64,000 nt of DNA from Cubamyces lactineus (lineage: Eukaryota; Basidiomycota; Agaricomycetes; Polyporales; Polyporaceae): the NCBI GenBank assembly GCA_022376465.1, contig JACDTU010000012.1, positions 372,001 through 436,000 of the forward strand, in the 5' to 3' direction. Made by a program: the position numbers and the translations under genes. Shown here piece after piece: positions 35,496 through 47,799 of the stretch. The notes beneath the pieces are model-generated. The model did no database searches, was not told the DNA's origin, and saw only the letters and a program-made list of their open reading frames with translations. The first letter of the stretch is position 1, and each line of letters starts with the position of its first letter.

Positions 35496-37353
35496 ATGCG
35501 TCTGCCCAGGCGGGTTCCCTGGCAGGACCTATCAGAGCTAGAGCAAGTTTGCAGCTGGATATACGCAGACGAAAATGATTTGCAAGCTAAGAGGCTCGCT
35601 GTGAACAGGGTATGTCCCAATCCTCATATGATTTTCAGCCACAAACCCACCGGCTGAACAAACTAGCTTGCAGCTTGGAAGGCGGCGGTCCCCCTCCCGC
35701 ACGCCCTCGACTCCGCACATGCCGTGCTCTCCGTGATTCTTCAGGATGGAACCTCGGCGACGTCTACCTCATCGCTATCGTTGCGCATGAGCTATGCGTC
35801 TGCGATCATCCGACTCGTGAACGGTCTCGTCGACCCTCTCCAGCTGGGGGCATACGCTCGGTCTATCAACAGTATTGCGCAGCAGCTCGGGCTTCCTGCA
35901 TGGTTTGTCGAGCTGCGACACGCAGCTACGCACGAAGATCTTCCGAGCCTCGAGGTCTTGCGGGACGCCGCGCGAGAGGTTTGCATATCGCCAGGTCGCC
36001 GATCATAGAATGTATGGGCTGAAAAGTCTTTCAGGCCATGGGATGGTTGCTGCACAACTATTTTCTCCCAACCTTGAATACATCTACCCCGGCAGCCCCA
36101 GCACAACCTCTCCGCCCACTCGCACCTCTTTTGAAGCAATACAAGACGCTAATGAAAGCGACGACGCGCGACGCGACACTTCGCGTCACTTACCGCGCGG
36201 AGATCACGAAAACTCTGCGCGAAGTCGAGCGCTGGATCGCAGAAGCAAAGGTTGCCTCTGCGTCTGCCACAGGCGGAGGCGCCAGCTGGGACGATGCGCA
36301 AGAAGACGGCGACGAAGAGGACGTGCGCGAGAAATGGGCGCTCGACCAGCTCGCGGAGGTTCTCATCCAAAGGGGCATGCTCGTACCCCTCTCGAAGAGG
36401 TGAGTGGCGAATATGTTTCTGCCGTAGAACGGATGCTCAAAATACTTTTGTTGTTAGAAAGCGGGTATCTCCCGGGCAAACCGGGCTAGCCCTCCCTCGG
36501 TCCGCTCTTCTCATCTGGACACCTCTCCTCACGCACCTGCAGAGCCTGCACCCAAACCTTCCTCTCCATCTCGTCACCGCCATCACCGCGCACTTATCGC
36601 GCCCCGTCCCGACTTCCGACGGTAACGCAGCGTTCCAAGCCGAGACCGTCTCCTTGACCGAGGAAACGCCCAAGGCTGACCCCTCATACGACCTCTGCCT
36701 CGCAAGCTGGGCAAAGTGGCTCGTAGACAACTGCACAACTGGGTCGGCAGACGCAGACGAGGCAGAGGACATCCGCGAATCCGCCATCGTCCGCATCGTA
36801 TCCACCCTCGGGCCCGACCTGCTCACTTCCGGAAGCTCCAAAGCGTGAGTGCCGGCCCCCGAGCCCTAACCGAACCCCCCTACTCCTCACTGCTTCCCTG
36901 ACGTCCTCCTGGGTCGCTCACTCTATCACCCTGCACAGCGCGAACACCCTTCTGCAAGCCCTCAGTGCCGAACGGCCGAAGCTGGCAACAGCACTCTCCG
37001 TGCTCAGCCAGGCCCCCGCGACAGCATCTCAGGTGCGTCCCCATCTCTCCTCAGAAACCCAAATGTATAGCATGTGTGACTGACTGCGCCGCGACCTGAT
37101 CGTTACCCGACAGGCCTGGGAGGACGCCCCCGCCGTCGAGCTCATGGAAAGCCGGCTCAGAACGCTCCTCGCCCTCTCTGCTTCGAACGGCACCCAGGAC
37201 GTGGATATGGAAGAGGGTGGCGGCGAGGGGGAAGATGGCGACGGCGCAGCGCAGAAGGAGGATGCGTCGCAGTTGCCGCCAGGATGGAGGAAGCTCAGCG
37301 AACGCGATGGGTGGCGGCCGGCGCCGATAGGCGTGTATGTCAGCTGTCCGTAG
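35496..37353 (+). CDS. LAS1: LAS1-like pre-rRNA processing endonuclease
   Basis: LAS1 is the HEPN-fold endoribonuclease that cuts ITS2 of pre-rRNA in the nucleolus, working with the kinase Grc3 (family knowledge). The start MRLPRRVPWQDLSELEQV fits LAS1 N-termini, followed by ADENDLQAKRLAVNR. The spliced reading continues LSAWKAAVPLPHALDSAHA, LRMSYASAIIRLVNGLVD, then IAQQLGLPAWFVELRHAATHEDLPSL, which carries the RxxxxH nuclease motif RHAATH. Downstream come charged regions, a helical stretch LPRSALLIWTPLLTHLQSLH, an acidic patch DVDMEEGGGEGEDGDG and a conserved ending WRPAPIGVYVSC. At least five introns. An in-frame upstream Met (about 35409) is less likely as start. Confidence 0.9.
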
Positions 37354-37831
37354 GGCTATAGCCCAGTAAAAGTATGCTATTTTGGCGACTTCGGCATATG
37401 GGCGGGGTGAGGGGACCGGTATGGTACAACCTGCGAAAACGAGTGGTTGGATGTGGCAGGTCAGGTAACGAACGTGGATGTGGATAGGAGGCTGCGCGCC
37501 CCAAGTGTAAACCAAGACTGAACGGGAAACTGTTGTTGTACGATACCATGTCAAAGGCCGAAAGAGTGAGTAAACGGATTTGAACGGTCCGAAAAGCATG
37601 AAAGCTAGAAAAGCGAAGCTGACGCAGATCGTGAATGGTGCATACGGTAGTATGTTACAAAACGCGCGGGGGACAACGGGTACATGCACATGACGGGCCC
37701 TAGAATAAGCTGTTGCACATTGCCCCGCAATATACAGCACGACGGCGTCGAAACCAAAGTAGAACGAACAGTACGATAAAGCACACACCCGAGCCATACA
37801 CTGGCATCTCAGTCCATGGCAGTGCCCACCA
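37354..37831. other. Convergent 3' region between LAS1 and membrane protein
   Basis: Short convergent spacer, about 480 bases, presumably terminators. A long minus-strand ORF through it (37051-38118) has no domain and overlaps two better genes. Confidence 0.5.
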
Positions 37832-40076
37832 CTATGATGGTGGTGGCGTCGACGACGATGGAGGCGCGTCCGCATTGCTCGCAACAAGACTCGGTTTTGG
37901 CGGCAAGTTCCGCGGCAACCTCCTCTGATCAGGCGAGGGCGGGAGCGGTCTCTGTCCGGACACGCCCATCCGCTCATTACGCCGTGCGTCTGCAGCAGCG
38001 GACTCGTACTGCGGGGGGAGCTCGACGACCTCCGTCCCGTCCGACGTAAACACCGTGACAGGTGGCGGGCGGCCCGCGTCATGGTGCACGACGTAGACGT
38101 GCGAGCCGCCCTGCCCAAGCCCAGGCATGCGCATCCCCGAGCCCGTGGCGCCCTGCCCAGATGGAGTCGTGGGCGGGCTCAGGCTGTTGGAGCTGTTCGA
38201 GTGCTGGTGCTGATGAGTAGGGGACGCCGGCGCGTCTGCTGCAGAACGGGGGCGGTCGGACGTCGACGTGGATGGCATGCGAGAGAACGTGCCTGCCGTT
38301 GCGCCAGAGGGGGAGAGTGCGGTAGGGCTCTGGGGCTGTGCTTGGATCTGCCCGTGCTCGTCGGCGTGCATATGTGGGGCGTTTCGCCCGACGAACGTCG
38401 CGGACGTCGCAGAGCCCGGGTGCATGCTCAGGATGGGCGTTTCTCCCGTCTCGGAGAACTTGCGGCCGAACTCGAAGGATGTCGGGCGCCCGGGGATGCG
38501 GTGGTAGCGGTGCCAGCGGTGGAAGGCGTATGACCCTATGAGGCCAAGGAGAGCTCCTAATATGAGCGTGCCAAAGCCGAGCCCCACTGCTGCGCCTGAT
38601 GATATGCCCTTGGAATCAGAGGACCTGCGAAGCGTCAGTGAAGGGTCCTGTCGAAGAGAATGTGAGCTTACGATTGCCCGCTTAGCGCGGCGTCTAGGTC
38701 GAGGCATTTTGTAGACCCTGCGCCAGTTGGGTGGAGTGGGCCGTTGGTCCATCCTATGCCGTTTGCGTCGCTGACGGTCACGAAGAAGGGCATGCCGTAC
38801 ATCTGCACGAGCAAATCGGTATCTGCGAGTATATACATGGCATAGCTGACGTACCAGTGAAACTGTCCAGTTGACGGCATCCGTAGTATGGGACGTAATG
38901 TTGAAGGGAGGATGCAGTGCCGGCGCGATCTGCGTGGGGCATCAGCTTATGGAACTTCTACCACCATACCGGTCACGACGCACAGTATACGTATACGGGG
39001 GCGTCCCGTTGACCGGCTTCAATGAGATATCGGAGCACTGTATCGGCGGGATCAGCTGTGCGTAGTTTGGCTGACAGAGATTGTCTTACCTGGTCAACCC
39101 AGCCATACTGCGACCATGTGCCGTCCGCCAAAGACGCTTCTATTCCTAGCGGGGCATGAGGGTAGGTGAGGTTGAAACAGGTGGGCGGATCGTCCAGGGT
39201 GGTATTGGGTCTCTGGTATACCGTGAAGATATTTTGGCAACCCCCAGTTACACCGTTGCTGGCGACCTTTGTTCGCATGTACGCATGAGTCAACCGGAAG
39301 CAAAGAACGGTGTGTAAGTTCGGCCTACCATGCACATTTGGAACTGTGAGAGTGGATTAGATTGGCAGCACTTCCTATAAGGGAGTTTGCCATGCACTCA
39401 CCTGTGTTCCTGGTACGAACGGGACAACCCAGTCCTACCGATGCACTTTCAATACCCCGACTATAGACTGCAGCGAATGCATACAAACGTACATATGACA
39501 GGGACGTGTCGTCCCCAGCCGGGATGATGAAAGGTACAATGAACGTTCTTGAGATAAACCGTGTAGTTACTCCATTTGGCAGATGGAATCATCGTTGTGC
39601 ACTCACGATGTGTAGATCTGAAGGTAGTACGGTGCCACAGGATTCGGTCTAATGGTATATGCTCGTCAGCAACTCCTGCCTGCTTGACGTCGGCGCCAGC
39701 ACTCACCCCGTCGCTGTACGGCGTCCCCAGGTGATGTGGAGAGTATCGCATTGTGCTGTAATCAGAGGATGATATCATCGTACACAGGGGTCGAGAGGGG
39801 TGAGACATTGCGGGAACGAGGAACATACCTGCCGTCGGGACCGGTGGACTTTGATCTCCCGTCCAGTCGAAGAGGAAGCCCTGTGATGAGACCTCAGAGC
39901 GCGTCCCTGCATGCTACGGCCCTCCTCGGGTACCAGTAACGTGCATCGAGAATCAAGAAGCGTACCTGCTCGAGATAGTTGACCACCTCGGCTGAGACTC
40001 TGGGTAAGAACAGATGCGTCCACAGCGCCGCGACACCGAGGATATGCCAAAGACCGAAGACGCGTGAGGATGGCAT
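37832..40076 (-). CDS. Type I single-pass membrane protein with extracellular beta domain
   Basis: Basidiomycete-type secreted/membrane protein; function not established. The signal peptide is MPSSRVFGLWHILGVAALW with a likely cleavage after SAE. Extracellular exons read FLFDWTGDQSPPVP, AQCDTLHITWGR (after splicing), PYYLQIY, SLSYDWVVPFVPGTQ, GGCQNIFTVYQRPNTTLDD and FFVTVSDANGIGW. A transmembrane helix follows near residue 330-350 (VGLGFGTLILGALLGLIGSY), then a long Ser/Pro/Gly-rich cytosolic tail (SPTHQHQHSNSSNSLSPP, VELPPQYESA) ending SSSTPPPS. The pattern of extracellular sandwich, one helix and disordered tail suggests a cell-surface sensor or wall-associated protein, but this is inferred. 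At least eight exons. Confidence 0.75.
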
Positions 40077-41106
40077 CTTCCGAGACTGTCACCAGTTGGT
40101 GTAGAATTCTTGTGCGCGTCGGTGACGAGGGAAGACTAGGAGGACTTCAGGCGGTAGATATGTGGGAGATATGGGGTAGAACGGCCGGGGAGAGGGCCTA
40201 CGGGGGAGGCGGGGAAGAGGCCAGACGGTCCTAATCAGCTTTGGTTTTCATGTCCTGCAGTTCGCACCGGGCCAAGAAACGCCTCAGTGGCATTGCCGCC
40301 GGTAGACATGTGTCTGCGCGCGCAGTGGCTACCAGGCCCAGATTGTCGGTTCTTTCTCCCAACACCCATCACAGCAACTCCCTCAACATGTCGTCAAGAA
40401 CTACACTACGCTTCATGTTTCTGCACAGTATGATCTTCCCCTGGTCCTTCACATAGCTGCTCATGAGAGCTACGCATTGACAGATCGCACTCTATAAAAG
40501 GAACGTGAGCACGATCTACGCGTAGCACTCCCAACCCAGCGGTAGCTGGAGCTTCTGCATCTATATCGCTAGGTACATATTCTATGCCATACACCACATA
40601 TGCTATGTTAACCTGGAGATTTAGACGCGTTCGAATCGGTTCGACAGCCCCGCATCCGACACGATGGCTATGTTGACGGTCAACCCACTGATGCCACCGG
40701 ACCACACGCTGTGCAAGCGGGCTGAGACTTGTTTGCTGTAGCCCAGTGCTACCAACATATGCAGCAATGGAACCAGGTTGAACATCGGTCGGCCGGCGGC
40801 TTAGATTCAAATACCGGCTGTCACAGCTACTACAGTGCCCAATTATAGATGCCGGTGAGTTAGGCATTCCAATTCAGCCTGTGCTCCTGCTCAAAGAGTA
40901 AATTCTGATGTGGTTGGCTCCAGGTTTGTGCGATGTGATTGGTTGCACACTTACACCATGGTTGCACTTGCGCAGTCATATGTATCTAGAAGGCTTATTC
41001 TACCCTATGATAGCACGGTGAGAGCACTTGTGAAGTTCCTGAACAGTCGCAGGGTTCATATGGCCACTAGACTACATTTATACAGGCACGATGAGTATCG
41101 AATCGC
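40077..41106. other. Intergenic, about 1 kb, with one unassigned ORF
   Basis: Between the starts of the membrane-protein gene and the 3' end of a P450. The longest ORF (40406-40867, minus, 153 residues) runs from MPNSPASIIGHCSSCDS and is rich in Arg and Ser; no family recognised and no splice evidence. It may be a small gene, but I would not annotate it as one. Confidence 0.4.
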
Positions 41107-43453
41107 TCACAAATGCTCTCGCATATAGTTCTCAAGCAACTCCTGAGAATGTGGCGACCGCGGGACGATAGAACATTCGAAGGGCAAAGGAAACCTAAAG
41201 AACAATCTGTTTGTCAATTTTCTTCCGTTGTCACGGATTCCGTCAGACGAAGGAGAATACACGCACACAATACCGCCTTCGCTGTAATCGCCGCGAGGGA
41301 TAATGGTCTTGCCGTCCAGGTCCCGCGCGTGCGTGATGCGGAACACGGCCAATATCCGCGCCATTGCGGTGAAAACAAGCTGTTGCGCCAAGTGTCGGCC
41401 AGGGCATATCCTGCGGTGCAATCGAAGATGAATATGTCAGAGCGATGCTCCCACAACTCTCAATAAAGACCGCCAAGACCACCGCGCCTCTGCTCGGTGG
41501 TCTGATTGGCGCCAACGACGAAAGGGAATCAACGCACCGTCGACCAAATCCGAACACGACCTCGAGCGGGAACACGTTTCCATCGCGCGTCTTTTCGTCT
41601 TTCGAGAGCCACCGCTCGGGTTTGAAGGCGAGTGGATCTGGGTAGAGCGTCTCGTCGTGCAGCATCGCCCTAAGATCCACAGAATCATCCAGCACATGAT
41701 GAAGATTCGACGGTTAGCAGGCACAATAGCGTCAAACCGCCGCTGGTAGGCCGTGTGCAGAGGGGCTGTGTAGGTGGCATGGTACCTACCAGAAGTTGAT
41801 GATCACAATGGTGTCCTTCTCGATAAGGCGCCCTTCGCGCACGTCGTCTTGCGATGGCGTCCGTGTTACTGTGCCAGACACGTCCGCTCGGGTCAGCCGG
41901 CGAAGCCTATGGATGTGTATGTCCTGCTGCTGAGGACGATTGGACGCACCGGCATTGATCGGAGGTCGGAGTCGCAGCACCTCGGTCATTATCGCATCGA
42001 CATATGGCAAGCTTTCTCGGTCGTCATACGACGGGAGGCGGTCTGTCCCGACGACACGATCAATCTCTTCTTGCGCTCGAACCTGTATGTCGGGGTGCTC
42101 GAGCATCAGGAGGATGAAGGATGCGAGTGTGGAGAAGCCCTAGGTCCGCAATCCGTCAACCCGACATCCTCTCCTTTCTGCGTGCGCGATGCTGAACCCA
42201 CCGTATCAGCCCCGCCTGTCGCAGATAGATTGTGTTCAGCCGTCTCGGGCCGCCAAGGTACAGCTGAAGGACATACCGGTGTACACTTGCGTGGCGGTGA
42301 ATGCGATGACATCGTCGGTGTACTCGCCAGGCTTGGACTCAGTGAGTGCTTTCTGTGTCAAGGACGGCCCTGCTGTGCCCTTTTCCTGCAAAGACAGCCA
42401 TCAGCGAGTCGGCAAGGCTGATTGTATAAAAGGAAGACTCACAAGCTCGTTCTTGACCATCTGGTGGCCCTCCTCGGCGAGCGCAGTGTAATGCGCGTTC
42501 CACTTGCGCGCCTTCCGCTTGAAGCCCATTCCCGGCAACCATTCTGGTAGCCAGGCCACTGCGCACGCGCGGAGGCTCAGCGGTTAGCTCGCGAAATATG
42601 GCCCAACGAGACACGCCTTACAAAATGGCAGCCAGTCGACCAGCCAGCGGCCTGGAAGGCTCGCGTCTGCGAAGTTCTCCACGAACTCGTTCGCTTTCTC
42701 CAGATATGGATCCCGCGCGTCGGTGATCTCATAGCCGTGCGAGATCTGCATGGCCACTCCTGCCGTCACGCTATTCCCGCAGAGGCGTCAGCACGTACCC
42801 ACCTCCATGCGGCCCTTCCTCCCGCGCCCATCCGACCCAAATAGGCTGCCGACAAAGACGCACCTACGCAGATGGTCAACCCAATTTCCCGGCGTATCCC
42901 ACAAATTCCGCAGCAGGAACGTAACATGCCGGTCCAGCACCGCGCGGTACCCTTCCAGCTGGCGCGGCTGGAGGACGGCGTGGAGGAGCTTGCGCGCCTG
43001 GCGGAGGCGCGCGGGGTCGTGCTCCCAGACGACGCCGCGGTCCATGCCGCAGAGCTCGACCATCTTGGGCAGGTTGCGGTTCGCGTAGAGCGCGGACTTG
43101 TCGTCGAGCAGGCCGCGCGCTGTCCGTGCGTCGTTCAGCACGAGGATGGGCGTGCCGAGGATGCGGAGCGAGTAGATCCCTCCTGCATGTGCGAATGGAG
43201 TCCGAGCAGGAGAAAGGAAGAAGGGGTAATGAGTATAGAAGGTACGTAGGGTGCGGACTTGACTGGGGTGCTCACCGTAGGTCTTGGCGTACTCCGCCAG
43301 CTTGAGCCATACTCTGCGCGAGGGCAGAACGTTGCCCACGATAGGCCAAGCGGGCGGTCCTGGATATCCACGCTTCTTCGAAGACCGCCGGGAGAGGATA
43401 ACGACTAGCAGCACAAGTGGGAGGAGGGTCCACGGCAACGAGAGTGGCTGCAT
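41107..43453 (-). CDS. Cytochrome P450, CYP64/O-methylsterigmatocystin oxidoreductase-like
   Basis: ER-anchored haem monooxygenase unlike the other two P450s in the window. It starts MQPLSLPWTLLPLVLLVVI with hinge YPGPPAWPIVGNVLPS, then YSLRILGTPILVLND, RQARKLLHAVLQPRQL, FVENFADASLPGRWLVDWLP, the I-helix region around TLASFILLMLEHPD, the K-helix ExxR as TEVLRLRP, and FKPERWLS. The haem loop FGFGRR/ICPGR is split by an intron, and the C-terminus is FECSIVPRSPHSQELL. The domains match the basidiomycete CYP64-like (often called CYP5144/CYP512-type) P450s; exact family is not fixed by eye. It lies 1.5 kb from a UbiA-family gene on the same strand. No stop found in the exons checked. Confidence 0.88.
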
Positions 43454-45005
43454 CAGGCTATACGATACAGAAGATGTTACAAACGGAGACTACGGTAACG
43501 TTGAGGTAGCTGCAGACACGATAGGGCTGGGTGTTGGTAGTAGAGTAGGTTTCATCCTATCTACGCGGGGCCACTCGTCTTATTTCGCGCTGGACGTGAT
43601 TTCAACGCCCTTGGCACTGGCACAAGACAAGGTCAGTTTGCACATCAAACATGTACATACCGGTGCCGAGCGTGTTAACATGGCAGTGTAGATCCTCGAA
43701 GACTCGATATTCAGTCAGCGCCTGAACCACCCAGCCGATCATCGCCGCAACATCCCTCTTGCTCATGTCAAGCTGGCGGTGGGTGGGCATCCGGCATTCT
43801 TACGGCAGAGGTGAGTGAACTTCGAGTTTCGGAACAAGACCTGCAGAAGTGTAGAGCTGAGAACTCATCATAAAGGGGGCTGTAGTGCGCGTTCTAGGGT
43901 CTGTGATCATCACCTTTGTAGATGCAGATGCAGCGCGCATCGCACGGAGGGCCGATTTGCAACATAAATATCGAAGACCAGCATGAGCATCTTCGGCGGT
44001 GCGTGGTCCGCCGACATACCTCAGCATGTTGGTATGTCTGAGATAGGCTACTGGGCGTGATGCACGCTCTGATGATCACAAGGCAGAACTCCAACCTATA
44101 CTCAACAGTACTTGACCACTCAGTATCAAGGACTCATCCAAGGACCGATGTAGGTCTTTCGCACGGATCCGGACACAGACGGAGTCTTTACTGATTCCGG
44201 TCCATGGGCTGTGCACACCCCTTCTATGCAATCCGCGTCCTTGTAGCGGGATTTGGCCTTTCAAACGGCTGAAGGAAGCCCGGTCCCGACGAAAGCACCG
44301 CTGAAGGAGCCTGTGGCTTCAATATGATATCGCGTTGGAGCATTTGTAGGTCTAATGATGATGATACGACATGCCAGTTTCCTCACCCCATCCTTGAGGG
44401 CAACACCATGACCAGTGGTTCGGGTTCGTCGGCCTTGGGTATGAGTAGATGCAGTGCATCACGCTCTGCAAGCAATACCACAGTCGGAAATTTGGATCTT
44501 GGATACTATGTTACTGACCGGAGGAGCTTCACGGTAGTTCGCGCGGTAGACAGCGACTGCGATCGCCGCCGCTCTTTCTGCCTCAGTGCTCACGTATACC
44601 TGGTCATTGAAATGTTGAGGAAATAGGGCTCAGGAGCACTTGTGTTCGGTGAAACGTATACAGGCTGGCCATTGCACATCATCAATGAGCATCAATGTAC
44701 ACAGGAGCGGGCGGTTCTAGGTGCATAACATTGTAACGATTCAATGGCGCCGAGGGAAGAACAATATGTAAGTCAGCCCTCGGGCAGGGATAGTATATCC
44801 TCTATACAGTCTTGGTAGTACATTACAGTGGGCTTTCTGGGAATCATTTGCTGGGCTATGATGAGGGCTAGTTGGAGAATGCGCGAGATCAACAGAACCC
44901 ACGAACGGAAGGAGAATGATCGCGCTTTGACATCAAGCGTTGACTACGAAGGGCGTAACATGCACGGCGCATAACCAAAGCTGCATCGACATCATTCCAT
45001 CAGTC
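43454..45005. other. Stretch with unassigned candidate exons between P450 and UbiA genes
   Basis: About 1.55 kb. On the minus strand, pieces look codon-like with good splice sites: around 44600-44525 (STEAERAAAIAVAVYRAN), about 43930-43820 (MMSSQLYTSAGLVPKLEV) and 43790-43660 (RQLDMSKRDVAAMIGWVV). I could not join them in one frame with a start and stop, and no family is recognised. This could be a small or decayed gene. No repeat or RNA seen. Confidence 0.3.
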
Positions 45006-46042
45006 TCACTCGGCGAGCGTGAACACAGGCGCGACACAAAGAGCACGCACGTTGTACAGCCGATAAGACAGCCGATCGGGCACCGCGTCCTGGTACAGCA
45101 CGAAGCGCGATCCAACCGCCGCGCCAGACAGCACCAGCAACACTGCATGCACAGCTGACGCTCGCCAGTAGGCCGACAGGAGCGTGGACCACGCCGTGAG
45201 CAGCACGATCATCGCCCACCGGCTACTTCGAGGAAAGACGATTGGGAGTGTCGTGCGGCCCGTCGCCCGATCACCCTCGGTATCTTGAAAGTCTTGCGCT
45301 TGTATCGTGGTGAGTATCACGAGCGCGTTCAAGACTTGCGCCGCTATCGAGGTCGATTTCGGGGTACAAGGATCACCTGTCGCAGAAGCTCAGCGCTCAG
45401 CATCAGAGTGTAGAGACATACAACGAAGGACGTACCACAGGCGGCGTAGGTTGCCCCTGCATTGAAAGCAGCATATCCTACGGCGTTGCATACGTTCCGG
45501 GGAAGCCAGCGTGAGTCCATGCCAAACTCATTGTGGACCAGTGTCCCGATGGAGAGTGCGACGCTCGCCGTAAGCACGTCGTAGTAAACGGAGAGCACCA
45601 AGCATGCGGGGAGCAGCGCCCAGCGCAGCCATGTCGCAGCCGTCACGGAAATCCGTCCGGCAGGGATGGGCCGCCATGGTTTATTAGTGGCATCTTCAAG
45701 GGGAGATAGACACTGATTGGACAGGCAGAACTGCAGCAGGTGCAACCATATCCATAGGATACGTTGACTGACATGGGCTGTAGAGTCGTCCGGAGCAGCG
45801 GCTGTACCGAAAGCAAGCTTGGGGGAATGGATTAGCAGTTGTTACATCCTGAGGCGAGCATGGCTTACCGTAGGAATCAAAACGGTCTTCAGGTCGGAAA
45901 ATGTGAAGAGCCACAGAGTGTAGACAAAACTCCAAAGCTTCCCGATGGTTCGCCCTGTTTTAAATTTGAAGTCGATCGGTATATTCGAAGGTAGGGATGG
46001 AGAGGGGAAGCTTGAGTGCAGAGCTAGTACAGAGCCGAGCAT
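45006..46042 (-). CDS. UbiA-family membrane prenyltransferase (or UbiA-type terpene cyclase)
   Basis: Multi-helix membrane enzyme of the UbiA superfamily, which moves prenyl groups to aromatic acceptors or, in some fungi, cyclises prenyl diphosphates. It starts MLGSVLALHSSFPSP with a first helix region KLWSFVYTLWLFTFSDLK; helices follow in WIWLHLLQFCLSNQC, ATWLRWALLPACLVLSVYY and VCNAVGYAAFNAGATYAAC. The first Asp-rich loop is altered: NQCLSPLEDATNKPWRPIP keeps a single Asp and the NKPWRP tail instead of NDxxDxxxD. The second motif is intact: DFQDTEGD. Similar NQ...ED...NKPWRP forms occur in fungal relatives. Nearby P450, SDRs and RTA1-like exporter make a terpenoid or meroterpenoid role plausible, but unproven. 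Confidence 0.82.
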
Positions 46043-47799
46043 CTTGCTGTTCCAGACGCGAGTGAGAGAGGCTGCAAAACCTGCATGTTTTACTTGGCAA
46101 ACTGGTGTATAAATACCGGCCTATGGTGCAAGCCTCTACCGATGCCATACATGATCGCGCATGGATCACTAGATAGCAAATGCTAGGTGCGGTGCAAGGA
46201 CGAGGTGATCATGCGCAACGCCTCCCGCGGTGCCCAGGCGCGCGCCGGCGCTTTTGGACAGCCAGTGCACACAAGCCCATAAGGAATGTACAGAATTTGT
46301 GCGAGCAGGAAGGAGCGTGATTGATCATCTTGCACCAAGTGTTCGGCTAGGCGCAGCCGAAACGACTGGCTACACCATCTTAAGAGGCAGGTCAGTACGA
46401 TCATGATCTCACCAAACCGAAGAGTCGTTTCCGGTCCGTACGTTCGCGGTGAGGCATTTTGCCAGCCAAGCCTTCTTCTGTCTTGTTGGTCAATGCTCCA
46501 TGATGTTCCCGCGTTGGACGTTGGAACACCGGTGTATCAGAGCAAAGCGACGGATCCATTGATCCAACGAGTTTTCCGACAAATTCCGATGAGCGTCTGC
46601 CGCGCGCGCACTTCATCAGCTCGAGAAGATGATAACAACATTCTACGATAGGCCGCACCTGTACATTGTAAGAAGCTCATAGTCACTCACATAGAGGGAA
46701 TAGGCGTAGACTTGCCATACGAATCGGCCACACGCCGGGGCTACATTGGTACTGCCACATTGTGATACTGATCATTCCCTAGAGTCGACGATATCGGGTC
46801 AGTACGCCGCTCCGACGTCAAGACACTGGACGATTGAAAAATGATGGAAACGTACCTCTCGTATGTCAAGGCTTTCCCCATGCAGCAGCACTCGTCGATG
46901 GCCGCCTTCTGGTGACCTCCGCATAGCTCGGATTCATCTCAACTGAGACAATATGGCTAGCGCTGTTGTCTGGCCGGAGAGAACAAGCAGATGCGATGCT
47001 TGAAATACATTTGCAGCCTGATATGGAGGTAGTATATGCGTAATATTTACTGTTCAGTAATCATGAACGTAGGCTCGCCTGTATGGCTTAGATTTGTCAG
47101 TACCACCCATGTCCTCGAAACACTTCGCCCTTGCTACCGTCACGGTGTTCAACCGTAGCGATTCCTTGCGGGATTGTAGAGCACGTATCCGAGTCGCACG
47201 CAAGAGCACCGCGGTAGCAGTGCCTGCGACGCCACAAAGCCTCGAGCGCTCGTGTTGTTTGCCCCATTTAGACAGCGTCTCCGGCGTGAGGAGCACCTCA
47301 GTCCGAGTGTTCGGCCACTGCTGCGCAGTCGAGCCGACTTGAAAATGGAGGGCGTGTGTTCCAAGACAAATCTGGTGTGGCAGGTGCGAATAGCATCGAT
47401 TACGGCACTGAGAGGTGATGCATGTGTGAGTGATGTACATAGACGCCTACATGCCCCGTTCGCCGAACATCGTGTTGGCGGGGCGACCAGGCGCAGATAG
47501 GCGCAGGATTGGGAAAACATGAGTGTCAACAGAGAGGGAGAGTGGATGGCGAGAGAAAGGAACAGAGGGAGAGCAACCGCAGGATATTGACAACAACAAC
47601 AGAGTCCAAGGAGATCCACAGGAGGAATGAGAGGTGGGGTTGACCGGCGGAGTTGAGCGACAGGAGTGCTTAAGGAGACAGCCTGCGCCGGACGGCAGGC
47701 GATGGCGATATAGACGAGAGTGAGAGGCCAACGAGTGAACGTCAGTGTCTCTGACTCGAGGTACGATGAATCCGAATCCGGGGCAAGTCCTGCGCTCCA
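46043..47799. other. Intergenic with unassigned minus-strand candidate exons
   Basis: About 1.76 kb upstream of the UbiA gene. Minus-strand stretches at 46401-46658 (starting MRPIVECCYHLLELMKCARG), 46183-46404 (SFRLRLAEHLVQDDQSRSFL) and 46860-47030 (SHIVSVEMNPSYAEV in one frame) look partly protein-like with splice sites between, but I cannot assemble a gene or name a family. The SVEMNP piece vaguely resembles a methyltransferase strand; weak. 47050-47799 shows no gene. Confidence 0.3.

Noticed and set aside
37051..38118. 355-residue minus-strand ORF
   Set aside because: Overlaps the end of LAS1 and the tail of the membrane protein in a different frame, with no domain; the overlapped genes have family motifs.
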